Shown one piece after another: positions 1 to 11,941 of a DNA stretch of 64,000 nt. The notes under the pieces were generated by a model. It worked only from the letters and a program-made list of their open reading frames with translations, searched no databases and had not been told where the DNA came from. The translations under genes and the position numbers were made by a program. Numbering within the stretch: position 1 is the stretch's first letter; every line of letters begins with the position of its first letter. This stretch comes from Cladopsammia gracilis (taxonomy: Eukaryota; Cnidaria; Anthozoa; Scleractinia; Dendrophylliidae): NCBI GenBank assembly GCA_022457155.1, contig JAJGOT010000010.1, forward strand, positions 3,274,001 through 3,338,000, read 5' to 3'.

Positions 1-213
1 CAACGCATTGAAGAACACAAGGGGTCGGCAGTCGGAAACCACCTCAGACAGCAACATGATATGGACTTGAATGACATTGCGCGAAGTTTTAAGATTTTAA
101 AGAAGTGCCAGAACAAATTTGATTGTCTTATTTTTGAAATGCTTTTTATCAAAGAACTCAAGCCAACACTGAACAAACAGTGCGACTCAATCCGCGCTAA
201 GTTATTTGTTTAG
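1..213 (+). pseudogene. Penelope-like element ORF, C-terminal fragment (GIY-YIG end)
   Basis: An open frame runs from base 1 to TAG at 211-213 and encodes 70 residues. It includes KKCQNKFDCLIFEML and ends in QCDSIRAKLFV. This is the typical end of the GIY-YIG endonuclease region of PLEs: a lineage-specific tail in which the element's own protein nicks target DNA before reverse transcription. The N-terminal part, including the reverse transcriptase, lies outside the window, so completeness cannot be judged. AT-rich 3'UTR-like sequence and a degenerate hammerhead-like hairpin at 374-401 follow, as expected for the 3' end of a PLE. Family assignment is from recognition only. Confidence 0.75.
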
Positions 214-373
214 AAAGTCCTTTAACGCTTGGTTTTATTTATTTATTAGTTTAATTGTTTTTATGTAATTTTTATCACTATATTTACATATTTTACCACA
301 TTTTAGCGTTCTCTGCATTCTTATGTTTTTATACTGTAATATATTTATGCTAATTCTGTATTTTTACATCCAC

Positions 374-401
374 TTGAAAATGACCTCGGAGAGGTCGAAA
401 C
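374..401 (+). ncRNA. degenerate hammerhead-like motif in PLE 3' region
   Basis: A strong hairpin, GACCTC-GGA-GAGGTC, is followed directly by the hammerhead core element GAAAC and then GTCG. The upstream CUGANGA box is altered (reads TTGAAAAT). PLEs are known to carry minimal hammerhead ribozymes; this copy is probably inactive. Its downstream half resembles the intact core at 55425-55450. Confidence 0.4.
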
Positions 402-731
402 GTCGTGATTTTTTATCGCTAATTTTTATAGCAAAATAGTTAGTTAGGAAAAACAATGTTTCCGTTCAAAAACGCTAAAACATCACTGAAAAACACCTTG
501 GTAACGTGGGTACCCCGGATAAATATTATTTTACATGTTTTGCTTTCGCCGATGCAATTTTTTTCCGCAACAAATGTTGCCGTTGTCAGTGCGTTCAAGC
601 GGGTAAACATTTTTGGAAGCTTCAAAGAAGCAATAAATGTTTTTCAGTGTAACTGACGAGCATTTAGAAATATTAGGGTGAAAATGAGTTTTTTATAAGT
701 TAAATCACTTCTAATTGTTTCTTTTTTATAG

Positions 732-2749
732 AATGGACTGCGTCTTGGTCGAGGAAAGGTACGAACCAACGTTGAAGTAGGACTGTCGGGAACGTGTTAT
801 ACATGTTGTATTGATCCTATAGTAAACTACATCAAGCAACTGATGGAAAGACATAGCATAAAACAGGATGATTGCAAGTAGTGTTAAATCCTACTTCATT
901 ATCCTGGTCTCGAGAGTGGTTATTGCCGCGATAACACGATAGTTTGCAATTCAATTTTTTGCCTTGAGTTGGTAAGTTCACGCGAATCCTTTTTCGAGAC
1001 TGAAGGCGGTGTTACACGCTGCAATTTTTCTTGCAGCATGAATCGGGGTGTTACAAGGTGCAACGTTCTTCGTGCATTGCTAGACTTGCTGCAAAGCAGG
1101 TGTTACACGCTGCAATGCTAAAAAAAAGTTGCTGCAATCGTTGCAAAAAGTAAAACCCAATTCTATTTTCTGCAGCGATTGCAGCAGAATGATTGTCTCT
1201 CAACGATTTTGACCGTTGCAGGGAGTGTTACACGTTGCAATGGTTCATACAAAATTGCAGCGTGTAATACCGCCTTGAGTGTTCTCTCTCTTGCTTCCTT
1301 ACGCACGCACGAGAGAGTTGTGATGATGTGATCGGTCGGCGAATTGAGCAGCCAGCTGAGCAATAGCGTAGCGCACAATTACTATTTATAGAACTAAAAC
1401 TCAGACAAACAAACCAGAAGTGACTCTCGGGGATTCCTAATAACGAATTTCTATTGTCAGAAATGCAAGAATAAACAAGAATAAATTATAAACTCAGACA
1501 AACATGAGTACTGACGTCATTTGTGCGCTTTGCTATTAAAATTCCAAGGTTCGAGAATCGTGGGGGCGTTGAAGAACAAAAGTCTTTTCTGCTTACATCT
1601 TTGATATAACAGCGTTGAATATTGCTTGCGGTATGACTAACATCGTCTTTAGATCCTCCTTGCTATTGCAAAGAAGGTATTCGTTTATCTGTTCTTGTAA
1701 CAGAAAGGTCTTCTTTGGCGTTGTCTTGTTTTATTAGGTTTTAATTCATTTGAAGAATTATTTTTCTGTTACTTCAGGGCTACTACGATTCCTACATCAA
1801 AAAGTGCATCGAAAAGTGTGAAAAGAAACCTCTTTTAATTGGTACGTAGAAATAGAAAGTTTTCCGACATTTTTCTACCCTTCTCTTTAGCCCACTTCTT
1901 GCTTGAATTTCGTGGTTACTGGCTTTTATCATTTCTGTTTGTTTACGATAGATGAGTGAAAATCCAAAACGATAACAAACGCGCCGAATCATATCTATAT
2001 TTGTTGGTCTTTCAGCAATCAGGGCAATGGAAAAGAAAAAAAACTTATCAACCTTTGAACTCCCAAGAGTGCAAAATATCAAAATTCAAGAAAATTTCAA
2101 TTTGTAAATTTATTTATTGAAAAAAAAAAACAATGGTACCATGCAAAAGTACTGCCGAAGCGGTTTTATTTGAATGGTCACATGATATGATTTCGTCCAC
2201 AGACTAAAGAGTAAGAACTGCACTACATGTCTCTATAATAGCCCAATTTCGATATATTAAAATTCAACTTGAAACAAAAGACATCACCACAAAGTTTAGG
2301 GGAATGATAGTAGGGATTTATATGGTTTATTCCCCTAAGCCTCGTAGTGATGTCTTTTGTTTCAAGTTGAATTTTAATATATCGAAATTGGGCTATTGAC
2401 TCGTGGGGACTCAAATTAGCGATGCATATACCCTTTAGTTGCCTTCACACGGCATGTGTGAAGTTTTTATTGTAACTTTAAATGATAGAATATCGAAATT
2501 TCTAGTAAATAGCCATTAAAGTCCTCTAAACAGCATTTTGGCGAGTTTCGTTTTCTGATTTAATAGATGTTTGCTTTGAAAGCTTTTTACAGAATACTGG
2601 TGGATTTTCCTCTCTGTTCCTTTTTTTCAGGTTTGGCATTCAGCACTCAAGTTTGCAATGAGCTTCCGGTCACAGACCGAGACATGGTGATAGATCACGT
2701 GATTTCATGTGACCCATACCAAAGTGTGACTTGGAATGACTGGTTATAA
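732..2749 (+). CDS. unrecognised spliced gene A, 3' exons
   Basis: Two exons are well supported. Exon 1778-1841 lies between acceptor cttcag and donor GTACGT and encodes GYYDSYIKKCIEKCEKKPLLI plus one base. Exon 2631-2749 follows a pyrimidine-rich acceptor, completes that codon and reads through to TAA at 2747-2749 (ends PYQSVTWNDWL). The phases match (1 to 1). A more tentative upstream exon starts at 732 after tttttatag. It can end at 758 in phase 0 (encoding NGLRLGRGK), which joins in frame to 1778. The frame stays open to 878, but the next donor (877) would break the reading frame. A polyadenylation signal AATAAA lies at 2836-2841. The product is small, Cys/Lys-rich in the middle and has no domain I know. 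The 5' end is not identified. Confidence 0.5.
1003..1276. mobile_element. MITE in an intron of gene A
   Basis: The termini AAGGCGGTGTTACACGCTGC (left) and its complement ending in AATACCGCCTT (right) form inverted repeats. Internal copies of the TGTTACACG(C/T)TGCAA motif occur at several points. A possible 3 bp TGA duplication flanks it (left ACTGA, right TGAG, if the terminal A/T is shared). No coding capacity. Confidence 0.75.
2237..2397. repeat. long near-perfect inverted repeat (foldback)
   Basis: The arms 2237-2305 and 2329-2397 are about 69 bp each with few mismatches, around a 23 bp spacer. Left arm begins AATAGCCCAATTTCG; right arm ends CGAAATTGGGCTATT. It sits in the intron before the last exon of gene A. 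Probably a small foldback element. No protein. Confidence 0.85.
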
Positions 2750-5700
2750 CGAACTCTGTCAAAGAAATTTATTTTATTGAATTGAAATTATAGATGAATA
2801 AGAAGATTGTTTAATCTTAGGGGTACACAGGAAACAATAAACAATGTCTTTATTTGTTTAAGCAAAAATACATGCTAAACTACTAAAATTACATTTCACA
2901 AAGCCAAAAACTAGTAAACTAGAATAAGAATTATTAATATTATTATTAATAAAACGATAAATTTTATGTTCTAAATATCACATAGGAAGAAAAAGTCATT
3001 TTATTTCAGGTCTGTGGCACGGGAATATTGCTATATACCCTGGATTTCAGAGGCCTTTTCTCTCGTCTCTCGTCTCGTATAACACGTTTCTGACTTCTTG
3101 CACGAAAGCGTGCCGTGAGAGCCCGGCTCTGATACCCAGGGTAGAGGATTGCTGGTCTCAGGTCAAACATCAATATAATTATTACAAAGTCCCTCGCTGA
3201 TAAACGGAGTATTCACAGAACTCCAAAATGACAAATTCAGGTGAATTCTTAAAGAGAGAACCAGTCGTGATCGGTGTTAAACGTTATTTTTCCAAGCATC
3301 AATAGTTGGTCCATCAATTTCAAATCGCAATCAAGTGATGTGAAGTTGACCTTTTAGCTCCCAAGAGTGCCAAATATCAAAATTCGAGAAAAATCGCAAA
3401 TTTCATTTTGTAAAATATTGAAAAACAAATGGTACCATGCAAAAGTACTTCCGAAGAGCAGTTTCAGTGAAATGGTCACACCAAAGGATTTCGTCCACAG
3501 ACTCAAAAGGTAGAACTTCATAACATGTCTGAGAGTGAAAGGCGGGTTGAAACGTTGGTCCAACAATTTCAAATTGCAATAAAAAAAATCGTGATTTCTT
3601 GTCGCAAGACATTTCCACTCTGCGGACCATCCCTTGAATTCAAAGCTCCTGCGCAGTGCTTTCATTTTCGGCTGTTTAAATCTGGATATTTTGTAAAATG
3701 ATTTTTTGTTTCGTCTCTCGATCTTGAACACTTGGGAGTGAAAGATTTAACACAAGTTTTTTCCTGGTTGTCAGATCACACTATGAACACCAGCCAAATG
3801 TAAACACGTCACCTGCTTCATTAAACGATCTTGGAAAAGATCTTGTGGTCATTAATCACTGTTCAAACACCCGGGGGGGGGGGAGGAACTCACATATAGA
3901 AAATGACGGGGTGATCGCCCGAAAATTAAAAAACAACTTTAAAAGGTACCAAAATCACGGTTTGTGGGTGTTGTTGAAATTCGTTTTCACCCCTAAGAGG
4001 TACCAAGTGGTCATTTTAGATTTCAGTTCCCTAAGATACAACGATCACCCCGTCATTTTTAGATCGGAGCAACCCCCCCCCCCCCCCCCCCCTCCCCCGC
4101 CGGTTCGGTTCAAAGATACTGATGCGAAGAAAACAAATACATGTATTTGCACGAAGCGAAAACAGTTAAACAAAACACGGAAGGTAAATTGCTATTTGAC
4201 GGTGAAAAGAGAAATTGGTTCTGTTATCAGAAGCAGCCAGTATATTTTAGGTTGAAATGTTATCAAGGACTTGCTTTGACAGATTGCATCATCGTTGCCT
4301 TCACTGCACTAAAATAGAAAGGAACGTCAAAGAACATTTCTAACCATATTTAACTTAACGCAAGCATCGGCGGAGAAGGATGGCGTCTCATCAATATTGC
4401 TACTAACATTTGGAGAGAGGTTGCGCTATTTTGTGCATCGTGCAGTACTGTGCAGTTAAGTTCAATGTATTTCAAAGGATCTTTTGTTGAACTAAATTAT
4501 AGCCGATAATGTTACAGCATGCTGTTTGGGTATCCACAGGACTGTTTTCAGGTGAGGCAATTTGTCGGGATCAGATTTTGTTAAAAAACCGAAGGCAACC
4601 GAGTGAGAATCGATGAGACCTTGTTCTTCTGCACTATACTCTCGTCGACTTTCATACGTTCTTAACAATCGAAGTTCATGAACGTCGACGAGAAATGGAC
4701 TGTTCTCAGAGTTTTGCATTATTTTCGAGCTTGATTTTTATCAAATCTCGAATACCGACATTTGTTTGACCTGGCGACTAATTATAGTCGGTTATTAGTT
4801 TTGAAAGCAACGCTTTTTGCTGCGGAACGAGCGTAGCGAGTGAGCAGCAACATAATCAGGATTTAAGAGAAATATATGAGAAAAAAAATATAAGCTAGGA
4901 AAAATCTCGATTTGATCGCTTTTTACCAGAATTCACTGCGCCACGAACACATTTTGGGCCAGAATGCACTGCGCCACGAACAATAGCCTCGCTTGCTGCT
5001 TCAAGCTCAGTGTTCGCTGCGAGATTTGTAATACAGTATTTTGGTCCAACATGTCCCAGTCGAAATCGGAACTGAAGTGTCGAAGACTACTACGAGTTGA
5101 GCGGGGACTGCGAGGCATGGTGATAGGACCGTTGAATGGCAAAGATTTTCGAAGATTGTACGGAATAAAAGACAAATTTATTTTGAAATCACTCCGACAG
5201 GGGTCGATGAGACTGAGCTGAGCTGAGCGCTTGGGGACGCGAAACCTGAGCTGAGCTTGGGAGACGCGAACACACAGTAATTAATCTAAATTTTCACACC
5301 TTCCTCGTGGTGAACGCGTCCTTTACTCAACAATATTCTACAGACTTTGCAGGAACTTGATGCGTGAATTACAAACCAAAATTAGTCTTATTAGCTGGAA
5401 TTTTCGTCGATTCATCCCGGTTACATTTGCTTTGCTTCCCCTCAAAAAACGAAAGAGAAAATTCTGTAATACCAGCGAGACGATAAAACAGCATTGTTAC
5501 AACAAATTCACCGCAGCAATTACTATCTTTTGGATACACTAGTTTAGAATATATTCTCCCTATTTCATAAAGTGAAAAAACCTCAAAATTTTGAATGTGC
5601 TTCTCTTAAAAATAATGCAGATATTCTTTTATTATATGTCTCCTTGGAATATATTTTTTTTGTATGTTTTTGACAATGTCTAGTTAAGTTTGGAATTATA

Positions 5701-5836
5701 CACTTGACCGACGGGTAGCAATCACTATGTTGCAGGTACACGACACATTCTCGTCCACAGAGCTCCACGTTTTTCAAAGCAATGTGGTATGCGCGAAGGA
5801 ACGCGGGCGCACAAAACGCCTAGAAATCGTTATACT
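2750..5836. other. non-coding spacer between genes A and B
   Basis: No supportable gene. It contains a foldback element at 3871-4096, a GTCTCTCGTCTC-like repeat near 3058-3130 that resembles sequence at 7030-7100, and unassigned AT-rich DNA. Overlapping open frames on both strands around 4930-5220 have no domain content or splice context. Confidence 0.5.
3871..4096. mobile_element. G/C-run-bounded foldback element
   Basis: It begins with a CCC-G(9) run and ends in a long C run. Inside, AAAATGACGGGGTGATCG (from 3900) is mirrored by CGATCACCCCGTCATTTT (4042-4058). GGTACC-containing motifs occur between. Overall form (homopolymer ends, GGTACC motifs) recalls the elements at 23768-24170 and 60391-60839. 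Confidence 0.55.
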
Positions 5837-6066
5837 AGCCTGCGAAGCTGGCGGTTTTGTTGGCGCGCGCGATGCTAGCCTGTTCCAGGCTCTCAGATAG
5901 TGGAGGCGAGCGAAAAATGTTGATAGCGAAGAAAAAAACGAGTGTTGCTCCGACATTTTTCGCTCGCCCCCACTATCTGAGAGCCTGGAACAGGCTAGCG
6001 CGATGCTGAAATTGTGAATTTCAGCATCGCGCGCCGGCGCCAACAAAACCGCCAGCTACTCAGGCT
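5837..6066. mobile_element. nested pair of foldback elements
   Basis: The outer inverted repeat starts AGCCTGCGAAGCTGGCGG and ends with the near-complement CCGCCAGCTACTCAGGCT. An inner palindromic element, 5877-5996/7, starts AGCCTGTTCCAGGCTCTCAG and ends with its complement. It splits the outer left arm and is flanked by a direct duplication of about 10 bp, GCGCGATGCT. A related end, with ATTGCGTGACGA and ATAACGGCTGCGT, lies just downstream at 6093-6125 and resembles the MITE at 61047-61136. Confidence 0.8.
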
Positions 6067-6229
6067 AAGAAATCGAGCCTAGACATTGCGAGCATTGCGT
6101 GACGACACTAATAACGGCTGCGTAGAAGGTTAAAGATCACGTGTTATAAACTTTTATCTTGAAAAAAAAAGCTTGCTTATTTTCATGAACCAGATTTCTC
6201 CTTTTTTTTTTTGTTTGTTTGCTTTTTAG

Positions 6230-8349
6230 TCCTTTTTGTTCATTTTTCACTGGGCGGTGTGTTAATGAAGCGACAGGGAGGATTTGGAGAGCATAAGCCA
6301 CAGGTCTGGTCTGGCCCCGCCTGCTTTGATAAAGATGGAGCTATAAAATTTGTAAGTTCATCAATTAATGACAAAGTAGATCCATCCGGCTTTCTAACGG
6401 CGCCTTCACACGGCATACTTAAGTTTGCAAACTCATATTGTTAAATTAAAGTCCGATCGATGAAAGTAAGTAAATTGAGGTGACATCGCAAAACTGTTTG
6501 TTAACATGCAAAAACAGAAACGCAACATAACTTAACAGAAGTACCCAAAGAATCGTTTCAGCGAAAGCTGTTCGGAAAGCCTTATAGTCTCATTTTAAAA
6601 ATTCGTAATACATTAGAAAAAAAAACTGGAGTTTTCTAAAGCAAAATGATCCTCTCAAACTTTAACGAGGGTCTCGGGGGGGGGGGGGGGGGGTCCATGT
6701 TCCCTTGTTTCCCCAAACCCCTGGGAGACCCTCTTTAACGCCATTTGTTTCCGGAGGGATGAAAAATGACGTTTTGAATACCATGTACAACATAAGGTCA
6801 GCTAGAATTTTCGGGAACGTGAAAGCAGCACGTATATTGGAATGATAAGATCTCTTTCCCCAAAATTTTCTGCCGCTGAAATAATCAGCTTTAGCGGTTT
6901 TGCATGGCAGGAACAATGAAAATGTTTTGAACATTCTTTCCCATAGAGAAAATAATCTATTGTTCCTGCCATGCAACTTGGCTGCCGTGCAAAACCTCTA
7001 TAAAAAGAACCGAAAAGCTTACGGTTTTTGCTTCGTGCCTAACTCGTCCCTAGTCGTCTCTCTTGTCAGACGCGGGAGACACGCGCGGAACGAGGAACGA
7101 GAGACGCGCAACCTAGGGAAGTGGTGGGTGATGGGGTCATCACTCCTTGCGCTCCCCTCGGCCGCGCAGCGGCCGAGCCGGCTTCTCTCGTTTATTGAGA
7201 GACGACTGGCTGGCAGGCTTCGTGCTACAGAAACCAGGTTAAACTCCGGCCGTGTGGGCCACCTATGGCTCGCTTGCAACTTTACCTACCTTTATACCTA
7301 CCTTTTTATATCTCACAAGTGACTTATATTTCAAATAAAAGTTATAACCACAATCTTGTTCTTCCCTTTGCAGCCTCCACCAAAGGATCCTCCGTGGTTC
7401 ACAGACGATAAGTGTCATATGAGTGTATGCGCTGGGGTGATTGTAATCACTAAGTCCTTGTGTGTTCTAAAAGGAGTGGCATGTGGGCCTGTAAGTTTAC
7501 CCTTGTTGTTGTGCTACTCATCCTATTCCCTTGATTGAAAGTTTATTTTACAACCTCGTCCCCAGCGCCTTCTCTGCCTTCAAAATGCGGCCAAGAAATC
7601 CAAGGACAACACATCCAAAATACTTAAAAAATCCTTGGCCGGGTTGTTCAAAGCACAATTAAGCTAACCCAGGATTAGCGCCAATCATAATGCACGGACG
7701 TGATCTTTTGACCTCATTGAAGTGAAGATCTGTTTCCTGAGAGGTAAGCTAAGATGATTGACGGCAGTGTAAAACGCAACTGTTGGTGGAAATTTGAATT
7801 TCAAATTCCGCATGTTATTGAAAGGCGCAGTAAAATTAGCTTTTGAAAACATTTTTAAACAAGAGAAATTAAATCCTCGGTTAATTTTTAATCCTGGATT
7901 AGCGCTAATCGACTTTCGAACAACTGGGCCCAGGAGTATTTTATCGCGTTAAACATGTTGAAATGTCTTTATTTCGTTTTAATAGTCTTATGCACGGGTT
8001 TCTACGCTCGATCCGCGCCATTTTTTAAGCGGAAACGGCCCTAGCTTTTAACAAGCTACACCTTTGCCGTTCTTATAGAAAAACTGTGTTTTTGAGCCTT
8101 TTTTGAACGCACCTGAATAAGAACAATCCTTTGCTTTGTATTTACGTTTGAAAACAGGGTCAGTACTTAGCAGTGGTTCCCAAACCATCTTCTCCAGCTG
8201 ATTGTTGCGTGTGTAAACCTTGTAAGTACAGAAACTTAAAGGCCCACCTTCACCCAAAATGCTGTGCGCGCGTGATTACTTTGTGAAATTCACGCTTGAA
8301 TGCGTGCAACCAATCAGATGCTGGAGGTCTGGCCCCGGCTGTTCAAAAA

Positions 8350-8385
<36 letters not shown>

Positions 8386-9081
8386 GTGGATAGGCAGTAA
8401 CAAAACCAATCGTGTTATCCACTGGATAGTGATTTATCCGGTGGATAGCGCTATCCAACTTTTGAACTACCGGGGCCAGAACAATAAAATTATTACCCTG
8501 TGAATAGTACGCAATAAGCAATAGAAACAGCTTACCTATAAATAAACAAACTATATAACTGCAAGGAAGCACACTTCACAATCCCCTCGGTATGGTCAAT
8601 ACCTTACGCATGCGCACAACCATATCACCTGGTAGTGGCAGCCATAGACAGCTGTTTTGTCCTGGTTAGGACTCGTCAGCATGGCATAGCCAGGCGTAAG
8701 GGTCTCATATAAAATAATCGACCCCACCAATTTGAATGCCTTCTAATATAACATGTTATAATGATACACGAGTGAATTTATATATGTCTTGTTTTCTTTT
8801 TCTCGTAGATGAGCCTCTTTAATGAGAAAAAAGGAACGGCCGGGATTCACCATATTCTTCGTCACCTGAGCTGGACTTCAATCCCGGGACTTCAACTTCT
8901 TATCAACACACTACAATTCTTAGTGCATCAAGAATTCCATCTCAGTATTGATACTGTTTGCCTTAATGTGTTGTATGCGCGGAAAATATCCATTCTTCTA
9001 ATAAACGGTTCGCGCGCGGCGGCATACAAGCAATGGCGAATTCCTTTTAAGAGGGGGAGCTTGGGTTGCAAGGCGGAGTAA
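6230..9081 (+). CDS. unrecognised spliced gene B, three 3' exons
   Basis: Exon 6230-6351 (acceptor ctttttag, donor GTAAGT) enters in phase 1 and leaves in phase 0; it encodes LGGVLMKRQGGFGEHKPQVW and then SGPACFDKDG. Exon 7374-7490 (acceptor ccctttgcag, donor GTAAGT) is phase 0/0 and encodes PPPKDPPWFTDDKCHMSVCA, followed by a hydrophobic, Cys-containing run. Exon 8809-9081 (acceptor tctcgtag) starts in phase 0 and ends with TAA; it is rich in Ile/Leu/His and basic at its end. All three join without a stop to give about 170 residues. I do not recognise the protein. The first exon(s) lie upstream and were not found. It could be the 3' part of the same locus as gene A, but gene A has its own stop and polyadenylation signal. 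Confidence 0.5.
7635..7934. mobile_element. MITE-like inverted-repeat element in gene B intron
   Basis: The left end GGCCGGGTTGTTCAAAGC with an inner AGGATTAGCGC is mirrored by AATCCTGGATTAGCGC and a right end TTCGAACAACTGGGCC. The middle is about 200 bp, AT-rich and non-coding. Confidence 0.6.
8328..8480. mobile_element. short palindromic MITE in gene B intron
   Basis: Termini TCTGGCCCCGG and CCGGGGCCAGA flank near-perfect arms containing GGATAACGCTATCCACCGG and its complement, around a spacer of roughly 20 bp. Confidence 0.8.
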
Positions 9082-10094
9082 GAATGGATGTTTTAAAATA
9101 GACTTCTTCGGAGGCTAAAGAAAAACAGAAGTCCAGTGTTATTTTGTTTTCTTTTTCTACGCGTTGCCGTTGGGTGTAGAAAAAAATTAATTTACTGATT
9201 CAGGTGTGCAAAAGATCCAGCACTCCTCATTGCTTATCTTAGAGTTTCCTAGTAAAACAGGAGGTTCAGGTTCTTGCCACTGGTCGGAAACTCAATGAAT
9301 TCGATTTTAGTCCGTACATGTTGGGCTTTGGAGCAGAGGACAAACTCAAAAAAATGGAAGACGAGGGGACAGAAAGGCAAATTAACCCTGTTCCTCTCAT
9401 AGTTCTGCCCTCAGTAATGACTGCCTGTCCTCTCAGCCCCAAATATTAAAGTCTAAGCACGAGGGCCTGGTTTTCATTCCACTGGCCTTTCGCTCTATCC
9501 TTTTACCTGTTTCCATTCTCCTTACCGAGGGGGCTATAAACAAACGAAACTAAAACGCCTGCTTCTTGGAATGTGATCTATTCAAAAGCTAGCGCTAATG
9601 AGCGGTTAAAAAGACAACTTCAAGCTTCTACATGTCAAACAAAAACGTTGTGTTCCTAAACCAACCCTACAGCATTCGAATGTTGGTAACACAATACCTC
9701 CCATTTTTGCTCCATTTTCGCCCGACCATTTTCACGCGCAATTTTTACATCATGCTTTTCTTCGAGGACAAATAGATCTGTTTGTGATGCGAGGTTGTAC
9801 GGTTACATTCAATTTATTCGTCCCTTTCAGTTGTCCATTCATCCTTGTTTGGGTAATGGCATATAATTCTTATCCTCTGTCCTCTAGCGCCGTAACTGGT
9901 CGCATAACATGTGGATCCCCATGTGGATTGCCATTCATTTTGTGTACTCATCAATCATAGATGTCCGCAAATTTTGTTATTTCGCGAGACTATCTCGGTC
10001 TCACACCATTGGTTCGATACCCTTCGAGAGAACAATAGAACAAACATGACAACAATGGACCCTAGCCCTAAAACATTAGCAGCTGTGTTTTACA
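9082..10094. other. no recognisable feature
   Basis: After the gene B stop the sequence has no convincing gene, tandem array or inverted repeat that I can see. Confidence 0.4.
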
Positions 10095-10242
10095 AGAATT
10101 TAGTTTTATCGACTGAGTCGTTAAGGTAAATTGACCACCGTAAAAAGATTCAAGCTTCTACATGCCAAACGAAAACTATATATTTGAAACTTTTTACGGT
10201 GGTCAATTTACCTTATCGACTCAGTCGATAAAACTAAATTCT
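10095..10242. repeat. palindromic foldback element
   Basis: The arms AGAATTTAGTTTTATCGACT and complement ending CTAAATTCT include ACTGAGTCG and ATTGACCACCGTAAAAAG. The terminal motif resembles the ends of the hammerhead-bearing elements near 11950 and 17870 (gagttga...ttgacc...gtaaaaag), but no ribozyme core is visible here. Confidence 0.75.
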
Positions 10243-10524
10243 CTTGTTATATAGCTGGAGGTTTTCTCAATACAACGCACGCGTTGATTGGTTGATTCAT
10301 CGTCACATGACTTCTAACAAACAAACTGTTTCCCGCCAATTGTGCTAAGCGGGCAACATTTGCGAAAGCGGGCAACAATTTTGACGTCAGAGGGTAACAT
10401 TACACTGTTGCCCGCTAGCGCACGTGATCAGACCGTGACAAAAGGTGGCATGATTATGATGGATCGAGTGCTCGGCGCGTTTTTCAAACTGTCTTGTGTT
10501 GTGTTTTATTTTGCGTTGCTATAT

Positions 10525-10651
10525 AACAAATCACTTAATGACTGGTCCCGAGGGAAACAGTGAATTTTGTTTCCCGAGAATCTCGCTGTTTCCCGAGACG
10601 AAGTCGAAAAATTCACTGTTTCCCGAGGGACCAGTCATTAAGTGATTTGTT
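10525..10651. repeat. palindromic foldback element
   Basis: The arms AACAAATCACTTAATGACTG and its exact complement at the right end extend inward through GGTCCCGAGGGAAACAGTGAA. Near-perfect pairing, short centre. Confidence 0.85.
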
Positions 10652-10657
10652 AATGTT

Positions 10658-10838
10658 TAATGCAACGTTAAAATCGATCTAAAAGGATTTTTCAACCGAG
10701 ACATGCGTTTTGATGCGTATCTATCTTAAAGTAATTGAATTTATCCTCTTCTAAGTCAGTGATCACGGTGGCCGAATGGTGTGAAGCGCTGAATGATAGC
10801 CGAAAGGCCCCAGGTTCAAGTCTCACTCGTGCCGTCCT
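10658..10838. repeat. tRNA-derived SINE-like repeat, copy 1
   Basis: Shares an extended segment with 47424-47576: TAATGCAAC(G/A)TTAAAATCG, then TTTTTCAACCGAGA, then GCCGAAAGGCCCCAGGTTC. The 3' part (about 10765-10838) has tRNA-like A- and B-box sequence (GGTGGCCGAATGG; GGTTCAAGTCTC) but no good cloverleaf. Confidence 0.6.
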
Positions 10839-11589
10839 TTTGTTTTTCCTTTCTTCTTCGGACTGAACATTATGAAAGTGATGTACTGTATTTTTCTTTT
10901 TTCGTTTTTCAAAATTTAAAAAAAAATATTGAACCGTGTCAGTGTGAAAACATAAGCTGCATTTCTTATTCACGGGTTGGCTCTTAGGAGCCTTTGATTA
11001 GGGCTAGGTCCATTGTTGTGTTGTTTGTTCTATTGTTTTCTTAGCCAATCCTGTGAGGCGTTACGAAAGGTGCAGGTCTGCCTCCACACTGTACATGACC
11101 CTGTCATAATGAATGTGGACGGTTATCAACATAGGCATGATCTTTATTGATAGGGGCAAACGCTATATCCCTACTCATTACTGGAAATTTCAGAATGGCA
11201 TTCTCCATTGTAGTGCATTCTTTACCAGTTACTGTTTAAGACATGCCCAATTCCATGTTACGAAGTTTATTACAACTGAGTTCTTTTTTTACAGATAGAT
11301 TTGAAATTTCGTCCGTAATTTTGGAGAATAATCCTATGGACAGAGATCGCAATCATCGCATTTAGATGACCAAAAGCTGATGTATGTCCGCAAGTATTCG
11401 TGTGTTTTCCTGCATAAAAAAACCACCGAACTTCGGATGGTCATCAACTCAAACCGGCTTCAACTTTAAACAAAGAATACTGATAATGAAGATCTGCAAA
11501 ACATTGCTTCTTCCGGGATACTGTATACTCTGGGCCCTGAAAAAAATAGATAAACAAATAAAATATAGATGGATAGTTGTTAAGTACGT

Positions 11590-11718
11590 CAGTCAAACAG
11601 ATAAACAGACAGTCAGATAGACAGTCAGACAAACAGTCAGATAGACAGACAGTCAGTCAGATAGACAGATAGACAGTCAGATAGACAAACAGACAGTCAG
11701 ATAGACAAACAGACAGTC

Positions 11719-11755
<37 letters not shown>

Positions 11756-11830
11756 GTCAGTCAGATAGACAGACAGACAGTCAGACAGATAGACAGACAG
11801 ACAGTCAGTCAGATAGACAGACAGACAGAT

Positions 11831-11861
<31 letters not shown>

Positions 11862-11941
11862 TAGACAAACAGACAGTCAGACAGACAGTCAGATAGACAG
11901 ACAGACAGACAGACAGACAGTCAGATAGACAGACAGACAGA
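11590..11941. repeat. imperfect GACA/GATA microsatellite
   Basis: About 350 bp of CAGACAGA, CAGTCAGA and TAGACAGA words in irregular order. Open frames across it are low-complexity artefacts. Confidence 0.95.

Noticed and set aside
4933..5221. Gene with overlapping open frames on both strands
   Set aside because: No recognisable domain, no matching splice sites, and the strands overlap.
11384..11632. Possible small ORFs on both strands beside the GACA repeat
   Set aside because: Low-complexity edges, no domain, no splice context.
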